Shown in pieces: positions 1 to 9,468 of a stretch of 64,000 bases of DNA (position 1 is its first letter; each line of letters begins with the position of its first letter). The notes beneath the pieces are model-generated. The model saw nothing but the letters and a program-made list of their open reading frames with translations, was not told the DNA's origin and did not search any database. The DNA lies in assembly GCF_019649055.1 (NCBI RefSeq), contig NW_026570372.1, positions 124,001 to 188,000 on the forward strand, in the 5' to 3' direction. The stretch is from Paramacrobiotus metropolitanus. Lineage: Eukaryota; Tardigrada; Eutardigrada; Parachela; Macrobiotidae. The position numbers and the translations under genes were made by a program.

Positions 1-369
1 CAATCAATTATGGAAGGTGACGTTGTATCTTTCTCCTGCGCAGTTCGGCTTCCCTTACCGCAACGCACCATTAATAACCTGGCCAACTGCATTATGTGGC
101 GTTTAAATGGCGAAACAACATGGGCCCCTACAGAGGAGCCGTATTGGTCGCATTTAGCACGTATCAAGCGCGCTTGGGCGTTTAGTGGAAAACCATATTA
201 TTTCCAAAATATTACAAACGTTTTTGGGCGAAAAATTGTGTACCAAATTGACTTCCATTTCTTAACACCTAGAAGAAGCGGCAACCTTGAATGTTGGTTC
301 AGACCCCATGGTACTACTCACGACTGGATTATGCAGTCCACTGCATTGACAGTGAATTCGCGAAGTTAG
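1..369 (+). CDS. Immunoglobulin-like domain protein, C-terminal part (5' partial)
   Basis: The frame is open from the first base of the window to a TAG at 367-369, so the gene begins outside the window. The visible 122 codons look like one V-type Ig-like domain. An EGDVVSFSC motif gives the first cysteine of strand B, MWRLNG supplies the strand C tryptophan, and SGNLECW supplies the second cysteine of strand F. A final LTV-like strand G precedes the stop. There is no membrane segment after the domain, so the protein probably ends in a secreted or extracellular Ig module. Ligand and family are not recognisable. Calling this the last exon is inferred from the stop codon. Confidence 0.55.
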   Translation, partial: QSIMEGDVVSFSCAVRLPLPQRTINNLANCIMWRLNGETTWAPTEEPYWSHLARIKRAWAFSGKPYYFQNITNVFGRKIVYQIDFHFLTPRRSGNLECWFRPHGTTHDWIMQSTALTVNSRS

Positions 370-1298
370 CACCGGCCGGTTGGCGCAGGGAGGATGCGTT
401 GCGGGCCGGATCGCTTGCGTTATTGACCAGTGGCAAGTCGAGGAAGGCCATGATGGCGTAACGATTGGGTGCCTTTATCGGTGTCTTGGGAAGCCGTATT
501 GTTGCGTTGTACAGCCGGGACCCTTCCTGAATGTGAAGTAGTTTGGGTATATGTCACTTATAACGCTGGATATTACAAATGACAGTGTGGAAATTGTAAT
601 GTAATTGTAATTGTAACTGAAGTGTAATTGTAATGATAGTGTGGAAATTTTGTTCTGGCTTAACATTTCTAGTATTTTTTGTTTTCATTCTAATACATAT
701 CTGTACTGTTCGTTTGTGCTAAATTAATCCCACAGTTCCAATACGGAGCACCACGTTTCGCATAACTTGCTATTCAACGTGAGGTAGTTGGTGCTAGCAA
801 GTGCAGAGATTATTCCCTAGCAGATTTTTGACCGCTTTATGTCGCCGTTTTAAGGAATCAACGACATAATGCGAAGTGTGCTTAATTTGGCCGGGCAATC
901 GATAGACAATGGCAGTTATAGTCTTATAGGGATATAGTTATTGAAAAACGGACCTGAGTTCGCAAATTATTACGCATGTGCTATGTATATGTAAACTTTA
1001 CCCTTCATAATATAACACAATTTGTACAATGTGTCAGAACATTTTTCATGAAAGCTCAGAGAATTGATATTTTTTGGTAGAAAGTGCATCTTTTGAAGAG
1101 CACATGCGGCACTTGCTGACTGCGGCATTTCCCATAAAGAAGTCATACGTCTTCAGTTTGTGGAAACCGGAGAGTAATAACACGGGCAACTGTTGCTTAA
1201 GATGCAACCGTAATGTCGTCCCTGCTTTCTCAGGTTTCTGGCGGCCCGGATGATACTGTCTTGTACGTTTAAGGAATACTAAAACTACCCAAAAAAAT
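370..1298. other. Intergenic, no gene seen
   Basis: AT-rich stretch between the Ig-like terminal exon and the start of the small precursor gene. It contains a short run of TGTAATTGTAATTG-type repeats near 595-640. I see no convincing coding exon. Confidence 0.5.
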
Positions 1299-4049
1299 AT
1301 GCATACCGGGATTTCGATTGTGGATCGATTGAGGATACTTGTTGTTGTCACACTGGGATGTTATGTTTTATCATTCAGTGGCGCTTTTGGCTTTCCTTCC
1401 GTACTGCGATCAAAGGTCAGGCAGAGCCAATATTGCTTTCTATTTTTTCGCAAAATTTCGAACTCCTCACCAGAACTACACAAAAACTGAGTTTTGATGG
1501 CATGCATGTTTTGGAAGGGAAATTAAGCGTAATGTTCGACAGCTGCTTTTTTAGGATAACCTGAACATACCCTTATATATGCTCAGTTTGGTTTTTGATT
1601 AGGAAATCTTTTTGTTTAATTCTGACAGATAAACAATTGAAGTATAATGAGTTAGCGTAATTACGCATCGTTTTATTATTTTTACTTAACCGATTGGTGT
1701 TACGTTTTTCTTACGAATGCAAATTCTAGAAGGACCTCGAAGAAGTCGTGCCATATCTGGATGATTTATTGAAAGCCAATGGTAAGCTTTTCAGTTTTAG
1801 TGCAAGAATTAATTGTATCTGTACTGCAACTATCAACGAACGTCTATTGTGGCACAAATACTAATTATTGTACGCACATACACATCATATACATACCAGT
1901 ATTTAATGGCCAATGTCAAAACGACGGCGGAATTTTCTGCCGGCGGAAATTTTGTGAGGTCAAAACGACGGCGGAATTTCTTGCCGGCGGAAATTTTGTG
2001 TGGTCAAAAAGCCGGCCGAATTTCTCGTGGTCAAAATGCCGGCGGATTTTCCTGAACATGCATTTTTTTATGGAAATTACAAACTGATACAAAACCAACT
2101 TATTTCCGCAGCCGGGACACTTCGAATTAGGATGGATAGCGGTATCTTTTGTGATGCGGAAACGGCTGCTTCCTTTCTGCCACGGATTAAGACGCTTAAT
2201 CCCCTTGCAACAGGGACACGGTTCTAGACAAAAAACACCGTACAAAATAGCTTGTGCTAGCTTGCTGGTCGAAATCTGCGGAATCGGAAGAAAGGCAAGA
2301 CATAATGGCATCATTCGAATGCTGTTAATCAGTAGCGTTGCGGTCACTTTTGGTGGAAGTGCTTCCAGCATCATCTCCACTGCGGCTTGCAAGTTCGTCG
2401 CTGAAGTCATAAAATTTGTTACAAAACAAACGTCTGCAGTTTTTGTCTTTTTACACGTTTTTATCTGCAGTTACTGCATCCAGTTTTGTTCCAACAGAAA
2501 AAATAAGTACGAGGACATTTGGGTGCTGTGAACATACCCTGCACGATTAGGCTGCGATGAACAGCTGGTTAGCCGTAGCTCGCAACGCTACTGATATCAC
2601 AGTCTGAATGCAAACGGCTATAAATTTAGCCGGCTGTTCATCGCAGCCTAATCGTGCAGGGTATGTTCACAGCACCCAAATGTCCTCGTATTCTTTCGGT
2701 AATGCGAATTGCAAAGTGAGTGTGTAACGCCTGCTTTCTTTAAACGGTTAATAACGATATCTTTTACGTTAGACAGATATAACTGACAGTATCTGTCTCC
2801 GATAAATATCTAAATATTCAATAAGCACGGCATAGCCGCATTAACACAAATATTATAAGTAAACTATTTATCGTAAAAATTGTCTAATAAAAAGCTGGGT
2901 TGGGTCAAACTAAACTGTTGCACTTGCGCCGAATGTTCACTTTCGTTGCCGCTGGCATCGTCCGTTTCGTAACCTTCCTCCATGCCAGATTTTAATGCCA
3001 TTGGGACCAGAAATGTCACGTCCCCATAAGTTACCAGATAATGTAATAACTGTTTTGCTTATTTGTTTTCGCAAAATTCTTCTAATGCCAATTTTTTTAA
3101 AAAAACCGCAGCGGCTGCTGCGCTGCGAGTGAAAGAATAATAATTTGTGATGCAGCCGCTTCTGCCGCAAGAATGCGTCGATCAACGCGGTTTCTGTGTG
3201 TCTCTACGCGTAGAAATTCTTCGTTTGAGTTAGCTGTGCCAGTCTACATTCAGAGAAGTTGTGAGTCTTCCCAGGAAAGGCTCCAAAGGGATCAGACCAG
3301 ATCACACCTCAGTGTCATCGCCGCAGTGCCATTGTCAAACACCTTGTTTGTCTCTCTTGCGCGGCTCAGGTATTCTCTTGAACTCATCCGCGCTTTATGT
3401 GCAAACCGCCAACGCAACAACGCACATACAGACTACATACATGCGACCCGATAAAGAGGCTTATATTGATAACGGAGCGCCCGATTCTATAAAAGATACA
3501 TTTTTCTTCCAAATTGTTTTTAAATATGCACCGTAACTGAAATTAAAGTTACGAAAATTCCGCCGGCATTTTGACCACGAGAAATTCCGCCGTCGTTTTG
3601 ACCTCATAAAATTTCCGCCGGCAGAAAATTCCGCCGTCGTTTTGACCTCACAAAATTTCCGCCGGCAGAAAATTCCGCCGTCGTTTTGACATTGGCCGTA
3701 TTTAATTAAATTGGTTATGGAATATACAGTGTACGTAGTTGTGGTTGCATAAGAGTTGAACGTATAAGGGTTGAACGTGGTCGTATAATCTGAACTTTGC
3801 AATACATTACAGTACTTTGTCTCGTAACTACGCAGCTACGCTCACACCGTGTCTGAAAAATTTATACCGTTAGTTACGTTGACAGATTTGCGCGCTTTAC
3901 TGCGCCAGAAACGGGATGGCTATGGAGCTTCCGTAGGCATCAGTGGTTACGGAGCCTCCGTTGGGAGCCGTGAGGGTGGAGCGTACGCCGCCGGAATGTC
4001 ACCGACGATGATCGCTATGCTAATCAATGCCATCAACCAAGCCCGTTAG
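1299..4049 (+). CDS. Putative secreted prepropeptide (neuropeptide-like precursor), 3 exons
   Basis: Proposed exons 1299-1415, 1730-1781 and 3886-4049 have phases 0 and 1, close exactly and give 110 aa. Exon 1 encodes an N-terminal hydrophobic stretch (LRILVVVTLG at residues 11-20, continuing to about 31) that looks like a signal peptide after a basic N-region. A dibasic KK lies at the exon 1/2 junction (residues 39-40). A helical acidic segment (DLEEVVPYLDDLLKAN) follows, then RQKR, a typical furin/prohormone-convertase site. The remaining C-terminal part has two GYGASVG copies and an amphipathic tail ending in NAINQAR. This layout is typical of peptide-hormone precursors. No known neuropeptide family is recognised, and no C-terminal amidation signal (GKR/GRR) is seen. 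The second intron (1782-3885) contains a 1.8-kb Foldback-like element. Model is by splice phase only. Confidence 0.45.
1899..1907. repeat. 9-bp target-site duplication, left copy
   Basis: GTATTTAAT directly before the left terminal inverted repeat is repeated exactly at 3698-3706 directly after the right one. Confidence 0.85.
1908..3697. mobile_element. Foldback/Mutator-like non-autonomous DNA element (1790 bp)
   Basis: The two ends (1908-2050 and 3554-3697) are inverted copies of about 144 bp that begin GGCCAATGTC. Each end has the same internal architecture: two tandem units of about 44 bp starting GTCAAAACGACGGCGG, then a 27-bp and a 21-22-bp shortened unit. The element is flanked by a perfect 9-bp duplication. 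Long inverted ends made of subrepeats plus a 9-bp duplication are characteristic of Drosophila Foldback (FB) elements, grouped with the Mutator-like superfamily. No transposase-like reading frame is visible in the interior, so it is probably non-autonomous. It lies in the intron of the precursor gene and contains a second, palindromic insertion at 2510-2688. Confidence 0.85.
2510..2688. mobile_element. Palindromic MITE nested in the Foldback-like element
   Basis: A perfect inverted repeat (2508-2565 against 2633-2690, 58 bp per arm including TA) surrounds a loop of about 67 bp. The element proper starts CGAGGACATTT and ends with its complement, flanked on both sides by TA. This fits insertion of a Tc1/mariner-type palindromic MITE with TA duplication. 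Its terminal CGAGGA is shared with the element at 6507-6777. Confidence 0.65.
3698..3706. repeat. 9-bp target-site duplication, right copy
   Basis: GTATTTAAT, identical to 1899-1907, immediately outside the right inverted repeat of the Foldback-like element. Confidence 0.85.
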
Positions 4050-4111
4050 TATTACACATGACCTTTCACACGGCAACGAGAAAATGTTGATATCAGTGTG
4101 GTTTTGTTACA

Positions 4112-4143
4112 GTTGCTCAGTCAGCTATAGCTGACTGAGCAAC
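4112..4143. repeat. 32-bp perfect palindrome next to the LTR element
   Basis: GTTGCTCAGTCAGCTA is followed directly by its reverse complement. Its right half, plus a second small palindrome (GGGG(A)TAGCTACCCC), recurs at 5964-5993 on the other side of the retroelement. The pre-insertion site therefore already held a duplicated palindromic motif. Confidence 0.7.
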
Positions 4144-4156
4144 TGGGGATAGCTAC

Positions 4157-4161
4157 CCCTC
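4157..4161. repeat. 5-bp target duplication (left) of the LTR element
   Basis: CCCTC at 4157-4161 matches CCCTC at 5961-5965, directly outside the two LTRs. Five bp is a typical LTR-retrotransposon integrase footprint. Confidence 0.85.
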
Positions 4162-4262
4162 TGTCACGACTTCATAAAGTCCTTTTATTCACTTAGCTCT
4201 TCACAGTCATACTGGCAGCTTACGCTGCTGCTGTTCACACGTTGCTATGTCACATCATCACA
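4162..4262 (-). repeat. 3' LTR (101 bp)
   Basis: Begins TG and ends CA. Identical by eye to 5860-5960. The polypurine tract complement CCTTCCTC lies immediately to its right. Confidence 0.88.
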
Positions 4263-4345
4263 CCTTCCTCAGTGTGTGAAACACACTACAGAGAAATACA
4301 AGATAATATGGAATTATTTGATAATGAAAATTCACACCAAAATAA

Positions 4346-5815
4346 TTATTCAAAAACTAAATCCAAAGTATCCTCGGTGTTTTCCAGTGCTTCCTTCTTT
4401 TTCCGCTTCTTTTCGCGCTTCAATTGACTGCGAGTCTTAACCTGTCCAGTGCTAGAGGACGTTTCCATTTCCGTCGCGGATACGCATCCAATTGGCGCAA
4501 AATCGCCGTTGGGCTGTTCAATACTGACCCCGTCAGTGCTTTCGCCGTCGCTGACTGCCACCACGCTTTCCCGAACGTCGCAGTCTTCTGCCATTTGAAT
4601 CGCCGCCCGTTCTTCCACGCTCCGGTTTTGCTCCGGCTGATATCGCCGATGCTCCGCCGGTCTCCAGTATCGAGGAGTCGCTTCTGTGCCCCGTCGTGCC
4701 ATTTCGTCAACCTTCTTATGCAAGGCAGCCAACTCACCCAGCACAGTTTCCAGAACAGCATCTCCGTCCTTGCTGCATTTCCAGGGGTGGCTGCTCGCTC
4801 GCCTGTTGTAACTAGGCCGATGTTTAACCATACAGTCAAAATCATCATCCCCATTAACCTGTAGCACATCGAACTCTTCCTCTATCAGATTGGTGCGCCG
4901 TGCACCATCCCTCTGCTGCTCTTTCTCCTTCGGATCGGCACGACAGGCCCTGGCAATGTGGCCATACCTGCCACAGTTGCCACACCGCAGATCTTTTGCC
5001 CAACATTCGGCCTTGCGGTGGTCGCGCTCTCCGCATCCGTAACATCCGCCATTGAATGGCCACCGTGCCGTTTGGCTTCCGCCATCACGGTCTCTCTCCC
5101 CACTGCCGCTTCTGCCGCGGCGGTTGTCGCCCTGGGCTTCACGCCGTTTTGGCCTCTCTCCACGGCCACCAGCTCCGTGACCTTTATCCGGGCCACGCGC
5201 ATCGCGGACTCTCGCCACATCCACCGTCTCCGTGGTCTTCTTCGTACCTCGGGCGAGCTCGTACAACTCGCATATCTCCAAGCACTCCTCCAGCTTGGTG
5301 CGTGTCTTCGACATCAGGTGCAGCCTGGTGTTTTCGTTTGCTAGCCCGTTCGTGAACGCGGCCATCATGTTTTGCTCCAACACCGTCGCCGGAAACCCCA
5401 CCACCGTGGCCTTTCGTCGTAGTCTGTTTGAGAACTCAAGGAGCGTCTCTCCAGGTTCCTGCTTAATCCTAAAGTATAACGCCCACTCCGTCTCCTTCAG
5501 CGTTTTCTTCACAAACGCTTGTTCCAGCTTATCCGCCAGCTGGCCAGCGGTGAAATCGTCCGGACTCCCAGGCAGGCACATAGAAATAAGAATTTCCAGC
5601 GCCTCCACGCCTAAGGCGTCCAACAGTACCGCTTTCTGCTCGGCCGTGTCCGTGACCTTGTGCAGATCCACGTAGTTCTTATATCTGAACTGCCAGGATC
5701 GCCAGGTCATCGCGGCTGGCTCAAACCTCATCAATCCACCAGTGTCCTCCTTTCTTCCTCCCGACGGCATGGCTGCACTACTTCCAGAAAGCATGACCAC
5801 ACTGTTCGTAGACAC
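4346..5815 (-). CDS. gag: Retrotransposon Gag polyprotein with two CCHC zinc knuckles
   Basis: An uninterrupted 489-aa frame fills the LTR element, starting 44 bases inside the 5' LTR and ending 83 bases before the 3' LTR. Residues of roughly 30-200 resemble the retrotransposon Gag capsid family, including WRSWQFRYKNY near the N-terminus and an EPGETLLEFSNRLRRKA-type helix. Next comes an Arg/Gly-rich basic linker, then two CX2CX4HX4C zinc knuckles (CYGCGERDHRKAEC and CGNCGRYGHIARAC) for RNA binding. The C-terminal third is acidic with no recognised domain and ends in a lysine-rich stretch. The frame is intact. No pol genes follow. The capsid is expected to package element RNA while enzymes are supplied in trans. 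Confidence 0.9.
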   Translation of the reverse strand: MSTNSVVMLSGSSAAMPSGGRKEDTGGLMRFEPAAMTWRSWQFRYKNYVDLHKVTDTAEQKAVLLDALGVEALEILISMCLPGSPDDFTAGQLADKLEQAFVKKTLKETEWALYFRIKQEPGETLLEFSNRLRRKATVVGFPATVLEQNMMAAFTNGLANENTRLHLMSKTRTKLEECLEICELYELARGTKKTTETVDVARVRDARGPDKGHGAGGRGERPKRREAQGDNRRGRSGSGERDRDGGSQTARWPFNGGCYGCGERDHRKAECWAKDLRCGNCGRYGHIARACRADPKEKEQQRDGARRTNLIEEEFDVLQVNGDDDFDCMVKHRPSYNRRASSHPWKCSKDGDAVLETVLGELAALHKKVDEMARRGTEATPRYWRPAEHRRYQPEQNRSVEERAAIQMAEDCDVRESVVAVSDGESTDGVSIEQPNGDFAPIGCVSATEMETSSSTGQVKTRSQLKREKKRKKKEALENTEDTLDLVFE

Positions 5816-5839
5816 TTTTTCTCTCTAAACGGCAATGAG

Positions 5840-5857
5840 CTCGATTCCTCACGCCAG
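5840..5857 (-). promoter_or_regulatory. Candidate tRNA primer-binding site
   Basis: On the minus strand, 2 bases inside the 5' LTR, an 18-base stretch starts TGGCG and is complementary to a sequence ending in CCA with a T-arm-like GCTCGATTCC. I cannot assign the tRNA isotype. Confidence 0.6.
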
Positions 5858-5859
5858 AT

Positions 5860-5960
5860 TGTCACGACTTCATAAAGTCCTTTTATTCACTTAGCTCTTC
5901 ACAGTCATACTGGCAGCTTACGCTGCTGCTGTTCACACGTTGCTATGTCACATCATCACA
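5860..5960 (-). repeat. 5' LTR (101 bp)
   Basis: Same sequence by eye as 4162-4262, TG...CA ends, followed by the target duplication CCCTC. At 101 bp it is very short for an LTR. Confidence 0.88.
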
Positions 5961-6073
5961 CCCTCTGACTGAGCAACTAGGGGTAGCTACCCCTCCTGCA
6001 GCTTCCGGTACGATCATACGTTCCATGCACCATGCAACTTTAAAAGAAATTGAATTATGTGTTTCTTTATTAG

Positions 6074-6138
6074 GCGGTGGGGATAATCCGCCATCTGCAA
6101 GCGCTAATTCCGGGGCAGCTCCGAACACAGAGCATTAA
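6074..6138 (+). CDS. Candidate orphan terminal exon
   Basis: A pyrimidine-rich acceptor (TTTCTTTATTAG) is followed by an open frame of about 21 codons with a GGDNPP motif, ending in TAA at 6136-6138. It needs a phase-1 donor. Exon 2 of the precursor gene at 1299 ends in phase 1, so this could be an alternative last exon of that gene, beyond the retroelement. It could equally be a fortuitous frame. Confidence 0.25.
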
Positions 6139-6152
6139 GTACGTTGAAATAT

Positions 6153-6432
6153 ATGGACATTCTGTGGGTTGTTGCCGCTGTGTTTAATGTTTTCGTTTTG
6201 GTTTATGTTGGATGCAGTCAACAGTTTACTTCCACGTAAGTCTGGGCGAATTTTTGTTACTCAAAACATGGTCGAAGTAGACGGAAGTTGTAACCGTTAA
6301 GCTGTTACAGTTTTGATGAATCTTTACGGTGGCAGTCCGTATGGGGCATATCCCATTCGCGGTGGTGATAACGATGACGATCCCAATCCGTTTCTACATT
6401 CCGTCAACATAGGCCGATCTATGGCACAATAA
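6153..6432 (+). CDS. Putative small secreted protein, 2 exons
   Basis: Exon 6153-6235 encodes a short start followed by a strongly hydrophobic stretch (LWVVAAVFNVFVLVYVG), a clear signal-peptide pattern, and ends at a consensus GTAAGT donor in phase 2. The best matching acceptor is GGTGGCAG at 6335. Exon 6336-6432 completes a 59-aa product with a YGAYPIRGGDNDDDPNPF segment and a stop at 6430-6432. An alternative acceptor at 6310 gives an early stop. No known family. The GGDN motif also occurs in the orphan exon at 6074, which suggests a locus producing several small secreted peptides. Confidence 0.4.
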
Positions 6433-6506
6433 AGCACAGCTGCATTACGTGATCTAACAATTGTAAGCGGTAGGTGCACTTTTTTAGATCAAGAAGTATT
6501 TACATA

Positions 6507-6777
6507 CGAGGAGGATTATAGTTGAGTCGGTAGCGCACAGCTGCTGCGAGTTAAACTGAACACAGTTTCCGTAAGCTATTGACGTAACAGTCAACTGTGG
6601 ATGGTTGCATTTCCAACAATTGAGCAATAGTCAGCCGTGGGCGGTTGCACTGCTTACTTATCAACCGCGGTTTGTGCAACCATCCACGGTTGGCAGTTAA
6701 GTCAACAGCTTACGGAAATGGTGTTCAGTTTAACTCGCAGCAGCTATGCGCTACCGACTCAACTATAATCCTCCTCG
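6507..6777. mobile_element. Palindromic MITE with TA target duplication (271 bp)
   Basis: The ends CGAGGAGGATTATAGTTGAG and their reverse complement extend into inverted arms of about 105 bp with a few mismatches. TA dinucleotides at 6505-6506 and 6778-6779 flank the arms. It has no coding capacity. The terminal CGAGGA is shared with the nested palindrome at 2510-2688. Confidence 0.7.
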
Positions 6778-9370
6778 TACCATTGTAAAGTAAAACATGC
6801 GTTGTATGGCTTCACTACATACTGTAATCATAACAATAAAAAATAATTAATTTATTAAGTAATTTATAATGGTTTGTATTCGTATAATATGTATCCTGTG
6901 CACTGATGATTTGCATGCCGTAATATTGAATTAAATTCAATATATAAGAATTACCCGGTAATGTAGGGCGCGGAGTTGGTACATCGTAATATTACTAGCA
7001 TGCGATAATTTTATGTTAGTTTAGATTTTAATTTTAATTTTGTGACTGCCTTAATTATTACTACGTTAAACAAGTAGAAGCCTTTATAACAGAATTATGG
7101 CTATTGTGGCATAAAGTAAGCGAAACGGTAAAAATGCTGTAATAATACATATAAATTGCAAAAATTTGTGCAAAAAACGTTTGTTTTATGACCTACTCAC
7201 ACGACTGCGTCGTATTTTAAAAGTCCGTTATTTCAGTGGCCAAAGACCTATGCAGTAGAGACTAGTGCATTTTGCCTTATCTTTACCGGGTATTTAATTA
7301 AATGCCACGCATCGATTTTATGTTGTAGGAAGAGGATCCACACGAACGACTACAAAGTGATTTCAACTTTTAATTTATGCTTCAAGTTCAAGACGATGAT
7401 GCGTCTTAAACTGCTACCACTTTTTTATTTTGAGTTTCTTGTGGATCTGCTCTACATCTCCCTAATTTTAAATATTGTTCTGGATTCTGCACGTAAAGAA
7501 AACAGTATACTGTAGCTGCTCATGCAATTAGGTGTCGGGTGTTAAATTAGCGTTAGTTAAACAATCTGGGCTTTCTTGTAAAACCGCAATAAACCAATGG
7601 GATGAATCAGGGCACTTGTGCGGCGTACTTTAAGAAATGCGTCGTCACAGTCCTTCCGGAAAAAGAACAAAACAACCAACTGGGCGAAGAAAGCAAAATG
7701 AATGTAAACGATTATTATTAATTTTATGCTCACTGTTTACGCGCGCGCATTATGCGCGAATGTATTCGCATTACGCGATGTATTCGCGCGAATTCAACTT
7801 GAATTGCTATTTTCGACATATTCTTCTTATCGATGACAATTTTCGTGTATTGACGATAAATTTGTCGTTGAAGCACAGATAATTGTACTGACCAAGATAT
7901 AAAAGTACTGTGTGTACGTTAGCATGTCCTCATCGAACGTGACTTTTGTGAACCGATATGCAAAAGTCTATAACACATCAGTTTTTTCGTGACTCACTCA
8001 GCCAGAACGCATAAGTATGTCCGATAACACAGAAACTATTAATAGGGTGTAAAGGTCAAGTCCTACAATTGCTACACACCTTCGCGTATACAGTACACCT
8101 CCATCGAATTGGCGCTGTATCGGTTTTCCGACACTTGCAGGCAGTCCTTATCGAACGATTCACAATCCAAACTGTGATCGGAACTGGACGGGAACACTAT
8201 GACTCCCATCTGACAAGTCCATCCAGGGTCGCAGGCCACTTTCTAAGGGCAAATGAACCGACGTTTCAAAGTGGCATCCCCGTAAATGTTTGCGATATTA
8301 GTAAAGTTAGGTAACGATTACAGTACTGTACACTGCAATCTGTTTCTTCCGCTAATATTCAGTCGTTCGTTCAATCGAGCATCAAAAAACAAAACGTTTG
8401 TTAAACTTCAAATTGATAGAAATTTTATGAATTACAGTATTGAGCAAGATTTGTTAAGGTAAACACACGAAAGTTTGCCACAATAGAAAGCATGCGTTAC
8501 TGATCAACTGCAGCTGTTGAAAAATTATATATTAATTTTGTTTTAAATGTTTATTCTCTGAGCGTCACTTACGGTTGAGGTGCATGCTTTCTGTATTATC
8601 CTGTCTTCTTCGAGGGAATCAAACCTAAAATTTTTCATTAATTAGTAACATGTTTGTTAAGCGTAATGTTTCAAATGCATGTGCGTTTTGAAAAAATTAT
8701 TTAAAATAACTATGTAAAACAGAAACATCATTGATTTGATAAAGTAAAACATCTGAGGTAAATGCAAATGCATGTGCAAATGCAAATGTAGAAGACAATT
8801 GATCGGTTATCGAAAGTCACTGGCACTGCGACGATGCCTTTATTGTTATGTCTTGCTATTAATTTTAATTGCTTCTAATTTTTGGTTCTAAATCAACTTT
8901 CTGATAAACAACTCTTCTATCGAAAAAACGCACGATCGATTAAAGCCCCAGTATCGGTGGCACACGCCATACTCTTTAGTTTTGCCGGTTTAGTTTAATA
9001 TTACGAAACATTTTTCCTATGGCTAAAAGGAGACTACCTCACACGAAAATCGGTCCAAGTCGGTATTTTCGATAAGAGCCCACTGTGCCACATAGTGTAC
9101 CGCATAGTATGCCGCAGACTAAGCGGTCTACTATGCCGCTTAGCCAAATATTTTACTGATTCCGATTGGCTCGCTCAGACATGCACAGCCCATTCAACTT
9201 TCGTACGTACACATCTACAGCGCGCTGCGTGCACAGCTACAGCAGTCTGCAGTACCCGTGGCAACTGCAACGTCTGCTAACATTGTAAAGACTTAGAAAA
9301 TTTCTGAGTTCAAAACTATGACAAAATTATACTGTATTGAAGCTGTAATTTCCCCTTTATATTGTATCTG

Positions 9371-9468
9371 CCATTGTAACTATTAATAGTTACAATGGAC
9401 GACGAAAAGAAGTTGAAATCGACCGGCCAGTGTGCGGTCGCGCCTCATCAACTTCTTTTTGTCGTCCA
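9371..9468. repeat. Adjacent palindrome and hairpin
   Basis: 9371-9398 is a perfect 28-bp palindrome (CCATTGTAACTATT and its complement). Overlapping it, 9396-9416 pairs with 9448-9468 (21-bp arms, one mismatch) around a 31-base loop. Could be a cruciform or the remains of a MITE. Confidence 0.65.

Larger units (their letters stand above)
4162..5960 (-). mobile_element. Gag-only LTR retrotransposon (TR-GAG/TRIM-like), 1799 bp
   Basis: Two direct repeats of 101 bp (4162-4262 and 5860-5960), each beginning TGTCACGACT and ending CATCATCACA, appear identical by eye and are flanked by the 5-bp duplication CCCTC. The gag gene runs on the minus strand, so the 5' LTR is the right-hand copy. Just inside it, minus-strand TGGCGTGAGGAATCGAGC (about 5840-5857) fits a tRNA primer-binding site. 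Just before the 3' LTR, minus-strand GAGGAAGG (4263-4270) fits a polypurine tract. The interior holds one gag frame and no room for protease, reverse transcriptase or integrase. It must therefore rely on another element for mobilisation. Identical LTRs imply recent insertion. Confidence 0.9.

Noticed and set aside
1916-2410. 164-codon minus-strand frame in the Foldback-like element
   Set aside because: A third of it is the subrepeat inverted end, and it has no transposase resemblance.
4424-5675. Several plus-strand frames opposite gag
   Set aside because: Shadows of the GC-rich gag gene; the minus strand has Gag motifs and LTR orientation on its side.
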